From assembly GCF_013137895.1 (NCBI RefSeq), contig NZ_CP053538.1, positions 2,697,001 to 2,761,000 of the forward strand: a stretch of DNA of 64,000 nucleotides. Direction: 5' to 3'. The notes under the pieces were generated by a model. The model saw nothing but the letters and a program-made list of their open reading frames with translations, did no database searches and was not told the origin of the DNA. How positions within the stretch are numbered: position 1 is the stretch's first letter; every line of letters begins with the position of its first letter. Source of the stretch: Hymenobacter taeanensis (GTDB lineage: Bacteria; Bacteroidota; Bacteroidia; Cytophagales; Hymenobacteraceae). This document shows, one piece after another, positions 9,100 to 17,357 of this stretch. A program made the position numbers and the translations under genes.

Positions 9100-9129
9100 C
9101 AAAAGTACGTTGTGTTTTTGATTCTGCAA
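9100..9129 (-). promoter_or_regulatory. Promoter of tRNA-Ala
   Basis: On the minus strand TTG (plus 9127-9129) and TACTTTTG (plus 9100-9107) are separated by exactly 19 bases. This matches the Bacteroidota consensus of a -33 TTG and a -7 TAnnTTTG. Transcription would start about 32 bases before the tRNA. Confidence 0.75.
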
Positions 9130-9174
9130 GTGGTACACCCAAAAAAACGCAAAAAAGATGTGGCCTAGGCCATA

Positions 9175-9212
9175 AAAAAAGTGGGTTAGCGCTAGCGCTA
9201 ACCCACTTTTTT
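9175..9212 (-). terminator. Palindromic terminator of the first TonB receptor gene
   Basis: A perfect palindrome, GTGGGTTAGCGCTAGCGCTAACCCAC at its core (9181-9206), is flanked by A6 and T6. It lies 17 bases after the stop codon at 9229 on the minus strand. Confidence 0.85.
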
Positions 9213-9228
9213 AAGCTAAGCTGTTGGT

Positions 9229-12200
9229 TTAGTTGAAGATATAGCGCAGGCCAATCTGGCCCTGCCAACGTGAGCCAAGACCACCCGTATCGTTGCGGAA
9301 GGTTTTGGTGAGCGGTACGGCCGGAGTAGTTACCCCCCCAGCAGCGGTGCCAACTGGGTTTGTGAGGTAGCGGTACTCAAATACGGGCTGACCCTGCGCA
9401 TTGTACCCGTCGAAAGTGAGCGGATTCACGCGGTTCGCCGTCTGGAATACTCCCCAGTCGCTGTTGATGAGGTTTCCTACGTTGAAGATATCCAGGCTCA
9501 GCTGCAGCGTGTTGCGGTTTTCACCAATGTTGGTAAACACATCTTGCAGCAAGCGTACATCCAGGCGGTTCTGCCAGGGGCGTACGGCACCGTTGCGCTC
9601 AGCGTACTGCCCACGGCGTCCACTCAGGTACTTATCCTGGTTGATGAAAGCATCTAGGTCTGCCCACTGCTGAGCAGCCGAATAGACACCACCACCTTGC
9701 GCTGCCGTCAGCGTGATATCACGCAGGTTAATTTCGCTCTGGTTGCGTGGTACGTACATCAGGTCGTTAGAGGTCTGATTGTCACCGTTCATATCACCCG
9801 AGTACACGTACGAGTAACGACCCGCCGGAGCAGCCTCGTAGAACATCGAGAAAGTGGTGCCCAGGTGGCCTAGATACTCTTTGCGGTACGATACTGAGCC
9901 AATAACCCGGTGCTGCTGCAGGAAGTTGGAGTAGCTCAAAGCTGGGGCGTTCGGGTCGCCCGAGATAGAGCGGTCACGCCAGATAGACTGGGCAATTGAG
10001 CCACCATCGTTTACCGAGCGGGAGTCTGAGTAGGTATAAGCTGCGCTCAAGTAGAGGCCGTTATTGAACGACTTCTGCAGCTGCGCCGTCAGGGCGTAAG
10101 AATAGCCCTTGTTGGTGTTCTTCATCAGGATGGCATCACTGATGTTAGGGCGAGCCGCCGTATTGCCACCCTGAGAAGCTGGCACTGAGCCGTAAATCTG
10201 GTAGTTGCGGGTAGCAGTGACCAAGCCGGCGTTGTTGCCCGTTTGGGGAGCCCCAAACGTGTAGAAGATGGGCCGGTTATCGGGGCCATTAGCCCGAGCA
10301 AAAGGAGCCTCCTCGCTGCCAGGCAGGTTTACGTTCTGGTGGTAAACAGCATTGAGGTCCTTGGTGTAGAACGCCTCCAGCGTACCAATGATGCCGCCAA
10401 TCAGCTGCTGGTCGATGGCTAGGTTAGAGCGCCATACCTGCGGGAATTTGAAATTCTTATCAGTTACTGCCAGGTTATAGGCCGTGTTGGCCGTAGCATT
10501 CTGTGGGCGGTAAGCATCTACGTTCGAACTGAAGTAGGAGGGCGTGCCGGTGACTGGGTTAACAGTGTTGGAGCCGCTTAGGCTGTAGGAGCCAAACTGC
10601 ACGCCGTTGTTGCTGGCCTGGTTGGAAAGCCATACAAAGGGCACCCGACCCGTGAAGATACCGGTACCGCCACGTACCTGGGTCTTTTTGTTGTCCATCA
10701 CATCCCAGTTGAAACCAACGCGGGGCGAGAACAGCACATTCTTCTTGGGAACGTCGCCGGTGTTGATTTTAACTCCATCGCGGAAAGTCAGGTTGGCCGC
10801 GTTAGTGTTTTGGGTCAGGTCTGAAGTCAGGAACGGCAGGTCAGCACGTACCCCGTAGGTTACCCGCAGGTTGTTGCGCGGCGACCATTCATCCTGCAGA
10901 TACAGGCCTAGCTGAGCTGCCTTAATGTCGGCGAAGGGAAACTCGCCTCCAGGCAGCGCAGAGTATTGTAAGTTGTAACGCGCTGGGCCGGGGCGCGAAG
11001 TACCAGCCGCCAGCGGTGCGTAGCTAGCCGTAGCACGGTCGTAGCTGAAGCCCGCCGAAGCATAGAAGTCTTCGAGGGAGTTGAAGGAGTAGTTGCCGTA
11101 GTAGTTTGGCGCAAAGCCGTTCCGGAACTTGTAGTACTCATTATAAGTACCCACCGTCACGTTGTGCTTGCCCAAGTAGGCCGTGAAGTTGTCACCTACC
11201 TGGAATACGTCGGAGTTCAGAATGTTGAACGCCGAGAAGGGTTCATAGCCAAATGAGGTCAGCGAGTTAGCGGCGTTAATGCCATTCAGGGCTGCCGTAG
11301 AAGTGCTGCGCCCTACGCTGGTACCAATGTCAACCAGCGGGAAAATACCACCGCTGCTCTCCCGGTAATCACGGAAAGCAGAGTAACCCGCCGTCAGGTT
11401 GTTTGAGAACTTACCGCCACCCAGGGTGCTGTTCAGCTCTGCAATGAACGAGTTCAGGTTGTTATTAATCGTGTAGTACGACGACGAGAAGGGCAGACCG
11501 AACTGCGACTGTGAGCGTTGGTTGTTAATTGCGCCCGACGTGCTTGGTGGAATATCCGCGTACGACTTCAGGTAGTTGTACTTGATGTTGAAACGGTTAT
11601 TCTGGTTAATGTTCCAGTCAATCTTGATTGTGGCCTTGTCGCTGTTTGAGCGGAGCTTGTAGTTTTCGAAAGCACCGGCATTGTAGCCATACTGCTGCTG
11701 CAGGAAGTTGCTCAGCGTTTCCAGGTCACGAGCTGAGGCTTGCGAAGTCTGCGAGCCAGAAACCGGAGGCGTTTCGGAGCGGTTGGCAGTGAAGTTACCC
11801 GTTGGCGGGTCGTTCCGACGCTCGCGCTCCGCATTCACGAAAAAGAACAGCTTGTCCTTGATGATGGGGCCACCAACGCGGAAGCCTTCGTTGTGCAGCC
11901 GGAAGTTGGGGTAAGCCTGCTTGAAATCACCTACTTTTTTGCCTACCAGATCCTGGTCGCGGTAGAAGCCGTAGATGGAGCCCGAGAATTTGTTGGTGCC
12001 CGAGCGGGTTACCACGTTGATACCCGCACCCGTGAACGAACCCTGACGAACGTCGTAGGGGGCAATGCTCACCTGTATCTGATCAATGGCATCGAGCGAG
12101 ATAGGCTGGGCACCAGCCTGGCCACCTACCGTTGATTGCAGGCCAAAGGCATTGTTGAAAATAGCGCCATCAACCGTAATGTTGTTGAAGCCGCTGCTGC

Positions 12201-12726
12201 GCCCGCCAAAGCTCTGGCCGTTGGCCTGAGGGGTAAGGCGAGTAAAGTCGTTCAGTGAGCGGTTTAGGGTAGGCAAACGCTCAATTTGCTCGCGCTGCAC
12301 CGTAGTAGCAGCACCCGTCCGGCCAGCATTAATAACTGGGTCCTGCCGTCCGCTTACGACCACTTCGCCCAGCGTCTGCTCCGACTCACTCAGGTTGATG
12401 TCGAGACGCAGGTTCTGCCCGAGGGTCAGGAAAATGTTGTCCCGTACTGACTCCTTGTACCCCACAAACGTCACGCGGATAGTGTACGGGCCACCTACGC
12501 GCATATTCTGCAGGTTGAAGCGGCCATCTGAGTTGGTGGGCGCTACGTACTGCGTGTTGGTTGGGGTGTGCACGGCAATAACCGTGGCACCTGGCAAACC
12601 AGCTCCCGACTTGTCGGTGATAACACCGTTCATAGCCGACGTAGTGGTGCCCTGTGCCCAGCCGAGGTGGGCCGACAGAACCGCCATTGGCACTAAAGCC
12701 ACAGAGGCGTAAAGATTGCGTCTCAT
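9229..12726 (-). CDS. TonB-dependent receptor, Oar-like (paralog 1)
   Basis: This 1165-residue outer-membrane protein starts with a signal peptide ending near AQG (residues 23-25). A carboxypeptidase-regulatory-like beta-sandwich follows at about 33-115, with GVITDKSGAGLPGATVIAVH. The plug domain is at about 130-250 (REQIERLPTLNRSLNDFTRL, NNITVDGA, SIAPYDVRQGSFTGAGINVV). The rest is a barrel ending in WQGQIGLRYIFN, with a terminal aromatic residue pattern. Such receptors import large substrates using TonB energy. There is no SusD partner next to it, which fits the Oar type rather than SusC. Its first ~120 residues are almost the same as those of the second receptor at 17358-20555. Confidence 0.92.
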   Translation of the reverse strand: MRRNLYASVALVPMAVLSAHLGWAQGTTTSAMNGVITDKSGAGLPGATVIAVHTPTNTQYVAPTNSDGRFNLQNMRVGGPYTIRVTFVGYKESVRDNIFLTLGQNLRLDINLSESEQTLGEVVVSGRQDPVINAGRTGAATTVQREQIERLPTLNRSLNDFTRLTPQANGQSFGGRSSGFNNITVDGAIFNNAFGLQSTVGGQAGAQPISLDAIDQIQVSIAPYDVRQGSFTGAGINVVTRSGTNKFSGSIYGFYRDQDLVGKKVGDFKQAYPNFRLHNEGFRVGGPIIKDKLFFFVNAERERRNDPPTGNFTANRSETPPVSGSQTSQASARDLETLSNFLQQQYGYNAGAFENYKLRSNSDKATIKIDWNINQNNRFNIKYNYLKSYADIPPSTSGAINNQRSQSQFGLPFSSSYYTINNNLNSFIAELNSTLGGGKFSNNLTAGYSAFRDYRESSGGIFPLVDIGTSVGRSTSTAALNGINAANSLTSFGYEPFSAFNILNSDVFQVGDNFTAYLGKHNVTVGTYNEYYKFRNGFAPNYYGNYSFNSLEDFYASAGFSYDRATASYAPLAAGTSRPGPARYNLQYSALPGGEFPFADIKAAQLGLYLQDEWSPRNNLRVTYGVRADLPFLTSDLTQNTNAANLTFRDGVKINTGDVPKKNVLFSPRVGFNWDVMDNKKTQVRGGTGIFTGRVPFVWLSNQASNNGVQFGSYSLSGSNTVNPVTGTPSYFSSNVDAYRPQNATANTAYNLAVTDKNFKFPQVWRSNLAIDQQLIGGIIGTLEAFYTKDLNAVYHQNVNLPGSEEAPFARANGPDNRPIFYTFGAPQTGNNAGLVTATRNYQIYGSVPASQGGNTAARPNISDAILMKNTNKGYSYALTAQLQKSFNNGLYLSAAYTYSDSRSVNDGGSIAQSIWRDRSISGDPNAPALSYSNFLQQHRVIGSVSYRKEYLGHLGTTFSMFYEAAPAGRYSYVYSGDMNGDNQTSNDLMYVPRNQSEINLRDITLTAAQGGGVYSAAQQWADLDAFINQDKYLSGRRGQYAERNGAVRPWQNRLDVRLLQDVFTNIGENRNTLQLSLDIFNVGNLINSDWGVFQTANRVNPLTFDGYNAQGQPVFEYRYLTNPVGTAAGGVTTPAVPLTKTFRNDTGGLGSRWQGQIGLRYIFN

Positions 12727-13216
12727 AAAGGGGGATTGATGAAAATCAGGCGCAAAATTACTAGGCTATAGTTCAGGTTAATATTATTTTAATGTTATTA
12801 AACCAACGGCATTCACGAAAAATACGGGCAAAACCATTTGTGTAAGAATATGTGGATTAAGGTTATAGGGAAGGTAGGTGGCGTGAGATGAGCAAGAATT
12901 CAGATAGTGACAGGTGTAATGCGTACGGGCGTGCGGCAAGGCTACCCATGGCTCGCAACCCAGCGGCCACCAGGTAACCAACCAGCTGCGGCTGCTCTGG
13001 GTAGGGAGCGGCTGTTTGCCTGAGCTTGGTGGTATTTAGCGGGAAGAAAACGGGCCATTTGTAGGTACCCAGAAAGGTTGGATGGCGCGCGGCTAATACG
13101 TAGTTAAAAAATCCGCATAATCAGGTACTGCCTTTTCCGGGTTTGTGCTGAAAGCCAATGGCTTTATTGTCAAGAGCTTTGCTTCCGTTAAGTAAACGCT
13201 TACCAGCACGCTCTAC
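12727..13216. other. Intergenic region upstream of TonB receptor 1
   Basis: These 490 bases contain the TonB receptor promoter at the left end. I found no convincing gene, RNA or long repeat in the rest. A 65-residue open frame on the minus strand has no protein-like features. Confidence 0.6.
12753..12760 (-). promoter_or_regulatory. Probable -7 box of TonB receptor gene 1
   Basis: TAATTTTG on the minus strand matches TAnnTTTG and lies 26 bases upstream of the ATG at 12726. No TTG is found at the ideal distance upstream, so the match is partial. Confidence 0.45.
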
Positions 13217-13465
13217 ATGTTACTGACGCATTTACACGAGGCCGGATTTTTTCAGATTAACTGGGCGGCATCGGCTCCTGCTTCCGGTATCACATATGTG
13301 CGGCCTTCTGCCCAGGAGCTTGTTCGGGTGTTTATTCCCGTAGCAGGTGAGGGAATTGAGGTATACAGCGGCAGCCTGTTTGAAAGCGAGTTGCGCTACC
13401 GTGGGCCGGTGCATACACAGGCAGAGCTGCTACGCCTCGTACGTAATGAGCGAAGGGCTATGTAG
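13217..13465 (+). CDS. Small hypothetical protein
   Basis: This 82-residue protein is of unknown family and begins with ATG (MLLTHLHEAGFFQINW). It has no signal peptide or membrane segment, and is mixed in composition with a basic end (LLRLVRNERRAM). Codon use resembles the neighbouring genes and the frame stands alone between two gene-poor stretches, so it is plausibly real. No function can be suggested. Confidence 0.5.
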   Translation: MLLTHLHEAGFFQINWAASAPASGITYVRPSAQELVRVFIPVAGEGIEVYSGSLFESELRYRGPVHTQAELLRLVRNERRAM

Positions 13466-13761
13466 GTAGCCCCCGTACTAGCGGCAGTTAGCGGGCAGGT
13501 AAGCTACAACGAAAGAGCCGCGCACTTCCTTGGATTTGGGGCAGCTGTCATGCGTAATATCTGTGTAATCTAATTACGCGTTTACCGAAGGCGCAATTCC
13601 GTATTTATACCAAGTGGCAGGGGAGGAGTAAGCCCGTAAACACTGTCGTTGCTTGGCCTGCACGCTACTATTGCGGGCTTCCGGTGCAAATGAGTAGCAC
13701 GCACTGTCTGTGTAAACGGGCATACTGGTCTCGCAGGCAATGCTTCTCCTATTTCCTATAT

Positions 13762-14592
13762 ATGACAATCAAAACTTCTGCTCCTAAAGGCCGCCTGCTG
13801 GCAATTGGAGGCCATGAACAACGCCAGACCAATAAGACAGAAGCCTCGGATATCGATCAATCTGCCGACTTTATTCTTGAACGTTTTGTACAGGAATTGC
13901 CCGCTAAAAAAACAGTAGTTGTAATTCCAACCGCTTCAGAAGAGCCCGCAGAGGCTGCTCAAGAGTATATAGAGGTGTTTACTGCGCTTGGTATTGAGAG
14001 CGTTGAAGTGTTGAACGTTCAGACTCGGGAGCAAACCAAAGCCCCTGAAGCGCTGGACATGATTAATCGGGCCGATGGCATTCTGTTTACCGGCGGCGAC
14101 CAATTACGGCTAACCGCCACGTTTGGCGGTACCGCCCTGCTTAAGCGCATCACCGAGCGCTATCAGCAAGAGCCCATCGTAATTGCGGGTACCAGCGCCG
14201 GCGCTGCCGCCATGAGCACGCCCATGATTTATCAGGGCCGTAACGATGCCGGCATGCTCAAAGACGAAATTCATATCACCACCGGCTTGCAATTTCTCCG
14301 AGATGTTGCCATTGATACGCATTTTGTGGCCAGGGGGCGCATCGTCCGGATGGCTCAGATAATTGCCACCAATCCTGGGTGTATAGGCCTAGGCCTGGAA
14401 GAAGATACAGCCGTGTTCGTGACTAAAGGCCGCGAGCTGGAAGTATTAGGCAACGGCTTGGTGGTGCTCGTAGATGGGCATGACTGCAGCGGTAACACCA
14501 TTGCTGCAATCAAGCCCGGTGAAGTATTCTCTATTCGTGACTTGCGGGTGCATTTGCTGGCTAAGGGAGAGTGTTATAGCCTGCCAGAATAG
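13762..14592 (+). CDS. Cyanophycinase-like serine peptidase (family S51)
   Basis: The 276-residue protein has the S51 nucleophile elbow GTSAGAAAMS with the catalytic serine, a conserved GILFTGGDQLRL segment before it, and DTHFVARGR after it. Cyanophycinases cut the arginine-aspartate storage polymer to dipeptides. No cyanophycin synthetase or isoaspartyl dipeptidase is adjacent, so the enzyme may scavenge external polymer or act on other isoaspartyl peptides. The ATG at 13762 (MTIKTSAPKGRLLAIGGHE) is preferred to 13684 because the sequence before it looks non-coding and the family begins at this point. Confidence 0.88.
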   Translation: MTIKTSAPKGRLLAIGGHEQRQTNKTEASDIDQSADFILERFVQELPAKKTVVVIPTASEEPAEAAQEYIEVFTALGIESVEVLNVQTREQTKAPEALDMINRADGILFTGGDQLRLTATFGGTALLKRITERYQQEPIVIAGTSAGAAAMSTPMIYQGRNDAGMLKDEIHITTGLQFLRDVAIDTHFVARGRIVRMAQIIATNPGCIGLGLEEDTAVFVTKGRELEVLGNGLVVLVDGHDCSGNTIAAIKPGEVFSIRDLRVHLLAKGECYSLPE

Positions 14593-14680
14593 GGCTGGGT
14601 CTGTAGGCCACTGACGTTTATTCGGCGTCCTCGTATAACGTAACTGTGCCAGCGTAAGCACGGCTTAAGCATTCTGCTAC

Positions 14681-16882
14681 ATGTCCCGAACGATTATTGT
14701 CTCTAACCGGCTCCCTACCAAGGTGCAGCGCACGGCTAACGGGCTCACATTTCAGCCCAGCGAAGGCGGATTAGCTACTGGCCTCGGCTCCATTTATCGG
14801 GCCGCCGATAACGTCTGGATTGGTTGGCCCGGCCTGGTCGTTAGTGATCCAGGTGAGCAGCAGCAAGTAACGCAACGCCTGCAAGCTGATAGTATGGCCC
14901 CTGTATTCCTTACTGAGCGCGAAATACAGGACTATTACGAAGGCTTCAGCAACGGCACTCTATGGCCTACCTTTCATTATTTCAGCGAGTACGCCCTGTA
15001 TGAGGAGGTCCACTGGGAGGCTTACGTAGCTGTAAACAGAAAATTCTGCGAGGCAGTGCTGGAACTAGCCGGCCCCGATGATACTATCTGGGTGCACGAC
15101 TATCAGCTGCTACTGCTGCCTGAAATGCTGCGCCGGGAGCGGCCAAGCGCAACCATTGGTTTCTTCCTGCACATCCCGTTTCCTTCTTATGAGCTACTGC
15201 GGGAGTTACCTTGGGGTGCCGAGTTGCTGGAGGGCATGTTAGGGGCCGATCTGATTGGGTTTCACACGTTCAGCTACCAACGGCACTTTCTTAGTGCTGT
15301 CTCGCATATGCTGGGCTACCCCAACCAAAGCGGACAGGTGGAAACGCCCTCCCGGCTTGTTTTGGTTGACGCGTTTCCCATGGGTATCGACTTTAAGCAG
15401 TATGCGGAAACAGCCAACACAGAGGCAGTGGCTCGGCAGATACTGGCCTACCGCGAGGGTTTCCGGGAAGGCAGGATCGTTCTCTCAATTGACCGGCTTG
15501 ACTACACCAAAGGAATCGCGCAGCGCCTGCGTGCCTTCGAAGGCTTGCTGCAACGCCACCCAGAATGGCACGGAAAGGTTAGCCTACTGATGGTGGTGGT
15601 ACCCTCCCGCGACCAGGTAGCCCAGTATCAGAGCCTGAAAGAAGAGATTGATGAGCTGGTAGGGCGCCTGAATGCACAGTTCAGCACCATGTCCTGGACG
15701 CCTATTCATTATTTCTACCGCTCCTTTCCTTTCGAAGAACTGGTAGCACTTTACCGTCTAGCCGACATTGCACTCGTAACGCCTGTGCGCGACGGCATGA
15801 ACCTGGTAGCCAAAGAGTACATTGCCTGCAGAAATGATGAGCGCGGCGTACTCATCCTAAGTGAGCGGGCCGGAGCCGCCCATGAACTCTCCGACGCCTT
15901 ACTTATCAACCCCACTGATACCAACCACTTAGTTGAGGCGCTGAATGAAGCGCTGCTGATGCCAGAGGAAGAACAAGGCCGGCGTATGGGCCATTTGCGG
16001 GCTCTGGTAGAGCAATATGATGTGTTTGCCTGGACCAAGTTATTTATGGACAGACTGGCCTACAGCAAGATCAAGCAGCATATTTACGCTACTGATTCAC
16101 TTGATCAGGAGGCCAGAGCCCAGCTACAAGCACGTTATGAAACGGCCAACAGCAGACTACTCTTGCTGGATTACGATGGTACCTTGGTGCGCTTCGAGTC
16201 TAATCCGCAACGGGCCCAGCCTGATGCGGAACTGCTTCGACTGCTGAGCTCCTTGGCTGACGATCCGCGCAACCGCGTAGTTATCATCAGTGGCCGCGAC
16301 CGGGCCACCCTGGAAAAGTGGCTAGGCCACTTGCCTGTTGATTTTATAGCAGAGCATGGCGTCTGGTTGCGGCGCGCGCGCGAGGAGTGGCAGCTGTTTC
16401 AGGAGCTCCGTGCCGACTGGAAACCAGAAGTGCGCCTCCTTATGGAGTTATATGTGCGCCGCACGGCTGGGGCTTCCATAGAAGAGAAGGACTATTCTCT
16501 AGCTTGGCACTACCGCCGGGTTGATGCCGACCTAGGAGCGGTTCGGGCCCGTGAACTGCTCAGCCACCTGTCTTTTATCACCTCCAATACTGAGTTGCAG
16601 GTGCTGGAAGGAAGTAAGGTGCTGGAGGTGAAAAATGCCGGCATAAACAAAGGCACCGCTGTAGCTCGGTGGCTCCAGCCAGAGCCACCAGAGTTTATTC
16701 TGGCCCTCGGCGACGGCCGTACCGATGAGGATACTTTTAAAGCACTGCCTGCTGAGGCCTACACTATAAAAGTGGGGAATGCCGCTAGGTCGTTGGCGCG
16801 TTACTGTGTGGGCGACTCAGACGATGTTCGCAGCTTATTACAAAGCCTGCTAGTTATAGGAGAAGTAGAAATACTGGCCTAG
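14681..16882 (+). CDS. Bifunctional trehalose-6-phosphate synthase/phosphatase
   Basis: This 733-residue fusion covers both steps of trehalose synthesis. Residues 1 to about 480 form the GT20 synthase (OtsA-like), with SNRLPTKV at the N-terminus, WVHDYQLLLLP, FFLHIPFPSYE and PVRDGMNLVAKEY. Residues from about 490 form a HAD phosphatase (OtsB-like) with the nucleophile motif DYDGT at 497-501, VVIISGRDR and LALGDGRTDEDTF. The synthase makes trehalose-6-phosphate from UDP-glucose and glucose-6-phosphate, and the phosphatase releases trehalose. Such a fusion is known in Bacteroidota. The stop codon TAG (16880-16882) lies inside the terminator stem shared with the convergent gene. Confidence 0.94.
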   Translation: MSRTIIVSNRLPTKVQRTANGLTFQPSEGGLATGLGSIYRAADNVWIGWPGLVVSDPGEQQQVTQRLQADSMAPVFLTEREIQDYYEGFSNGTLWPTFHYFSEYALYEEVHWEAYVAVNRKFCEAVLELAGPDDTIWVHDYQLLLLPEMLRRERPSATIGFFLHIPFPSYELLRELPWGAELLEGMLGADLIGFHTFSYQRHFLSAVSHMLGYPNQSGQVETPSRLVLVDAFPMGIDFKQYAETANTEAVARQILAYREGFREGRIVLSIDRLDYTKGIAQRLRAFEGLLQRHPEWHGKVSLLMVVVPSRDQVAQYQSLKEEIDELVGRLNAQFSTMSWTPIHYFYRSFPFEELVALYRLADIALVTPVRDGMNLVAKEYIACRNDERGVLILSERAGAAHELSDALLINPTDTNHLVEALNEALLMPEEEQGRRMGHLRALVEQYDVFAWTKLFMDRLAYSKIKQHIYATDSLDQEARAQLQARYETANSRLLLLDYDGTLVRFESNPQRAQPDAELLRLLSSLADDPRNRVVIISGRDRATLEKWLGHLPVDFIAEHGVWLRRAREEWQLFQELRADWKPEVRLLMELYVRRTAGASIEEKDYSLAWHYRRVDADLGAVRARELLSHLSFITSNTELQVLEGSKVLEVKNAGINKGTAVARWLQPEPPEFILALGDGRTDEDTFKALPAEAYTIKVGNAARSLARYCVGDSDDVRSLLQSLLVIGEVEILA

Positions 16883-16900
16883 CTGACTAGGCCAGTATTT
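16869..16900. terminator. Bidirectional terminator containing the stop codons of two convergent genes
   Basis: AAATACTGGCCTAG (16869-16882) pairs perfectly with 16887-16900 around the loop CTGA, and a run of five T follows on the plus strand. The TAG at 16880-16882 ends the trehalose gene and the TAG at plus 16887-16889 ends the minus-strand gene, so only the 4-base loop separates the two coding regions. Both proteins end in Ile-Leu-Ala, encoded by the same stem. Confidence 0.9.
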
Positions 16901-17177
16901 TTCCGCGCAAGTCCCAGTGGCTGGATGCTACCTTGAGGCTCCCATGTTGGCGCATATTAGTGCGCATGTACCACTCACGCACAATAAACCCGTCAGGGCG
17001 ACGCTTGCCGAAGAAAAGGTTTGCCGGCTCACCGTGTTCGTTTGTCACTAAGGTGATGTTGTAGCCTTTGAACATGTCGTTAATTCGAGATGAAGGTTCA
17101 AAATTCTTGCTGAGCTTTTTGTCTAGCTCACGGTGCAATGGCATAAAACGGAAAGTATAGCGCTTTGCCTCACGCAC
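16887..17177 (-). CDS. Small hypothetical protein, basic
   Basis: This 96-residue protein belongs to no family I recognise. It is basic and soluble, with GYNITLVTNEHGEPANLFFGKRRPDGFIVREWYMR in two segments suggesting a small beta-rich fold, and ends in DLRGKILA. The start could also be the internal ATG at residue 12 (MPLHRELDKKL). Its real-gene status is supported by the coding end merging exactly into a terminator stem shared with the trehalose gene. Confidence 0.65.
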   Translation of the reverse strand: MREAKRYTFRFMPLHRELDKKLSKNFEPSSRINDMFKGYNITLVTNEHGEPANLFFGKRRPDGFIVREWYMRTNMRQHGSLKVASSHWDLRGKILA

Positions 17178-17302
17178 CGCTGCTTATCCATCAGACTGGA
17201 AAAACTGGATGAGCCAATCCGTAGCCCAGCTGTATATATAATTGCCGCCGTTGAATTATTGGTAGTTTACCCCAAAACAGGTTCGAGATATAAGGGCACA
17301 AA

Positions 17303-17333
17303 AAGAGGGGCGGAGAATATCTCCGCCCCTCTT
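17303..17333 (-). terminator. Terminator of TonB receptor gene 2
   Basis: A 14-base perfect stem (AAGAGGGGCGGAGA at 17303-17316 with 17320-17333) has loop ATA and a T5 run on the minus strand. It lies shortly after the stop at 17358. Confidence 0.85.
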
Positions 17334-17357
17334 GGGTAATTAAGAAGTCAGGTAGAC

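Noticed and set aside
12784..12981. A 65-residue minus-strand frame upstream of TonB receptor 1
   Set aside because: It lies in the promoter side of the receptor gene and shows no coding character.
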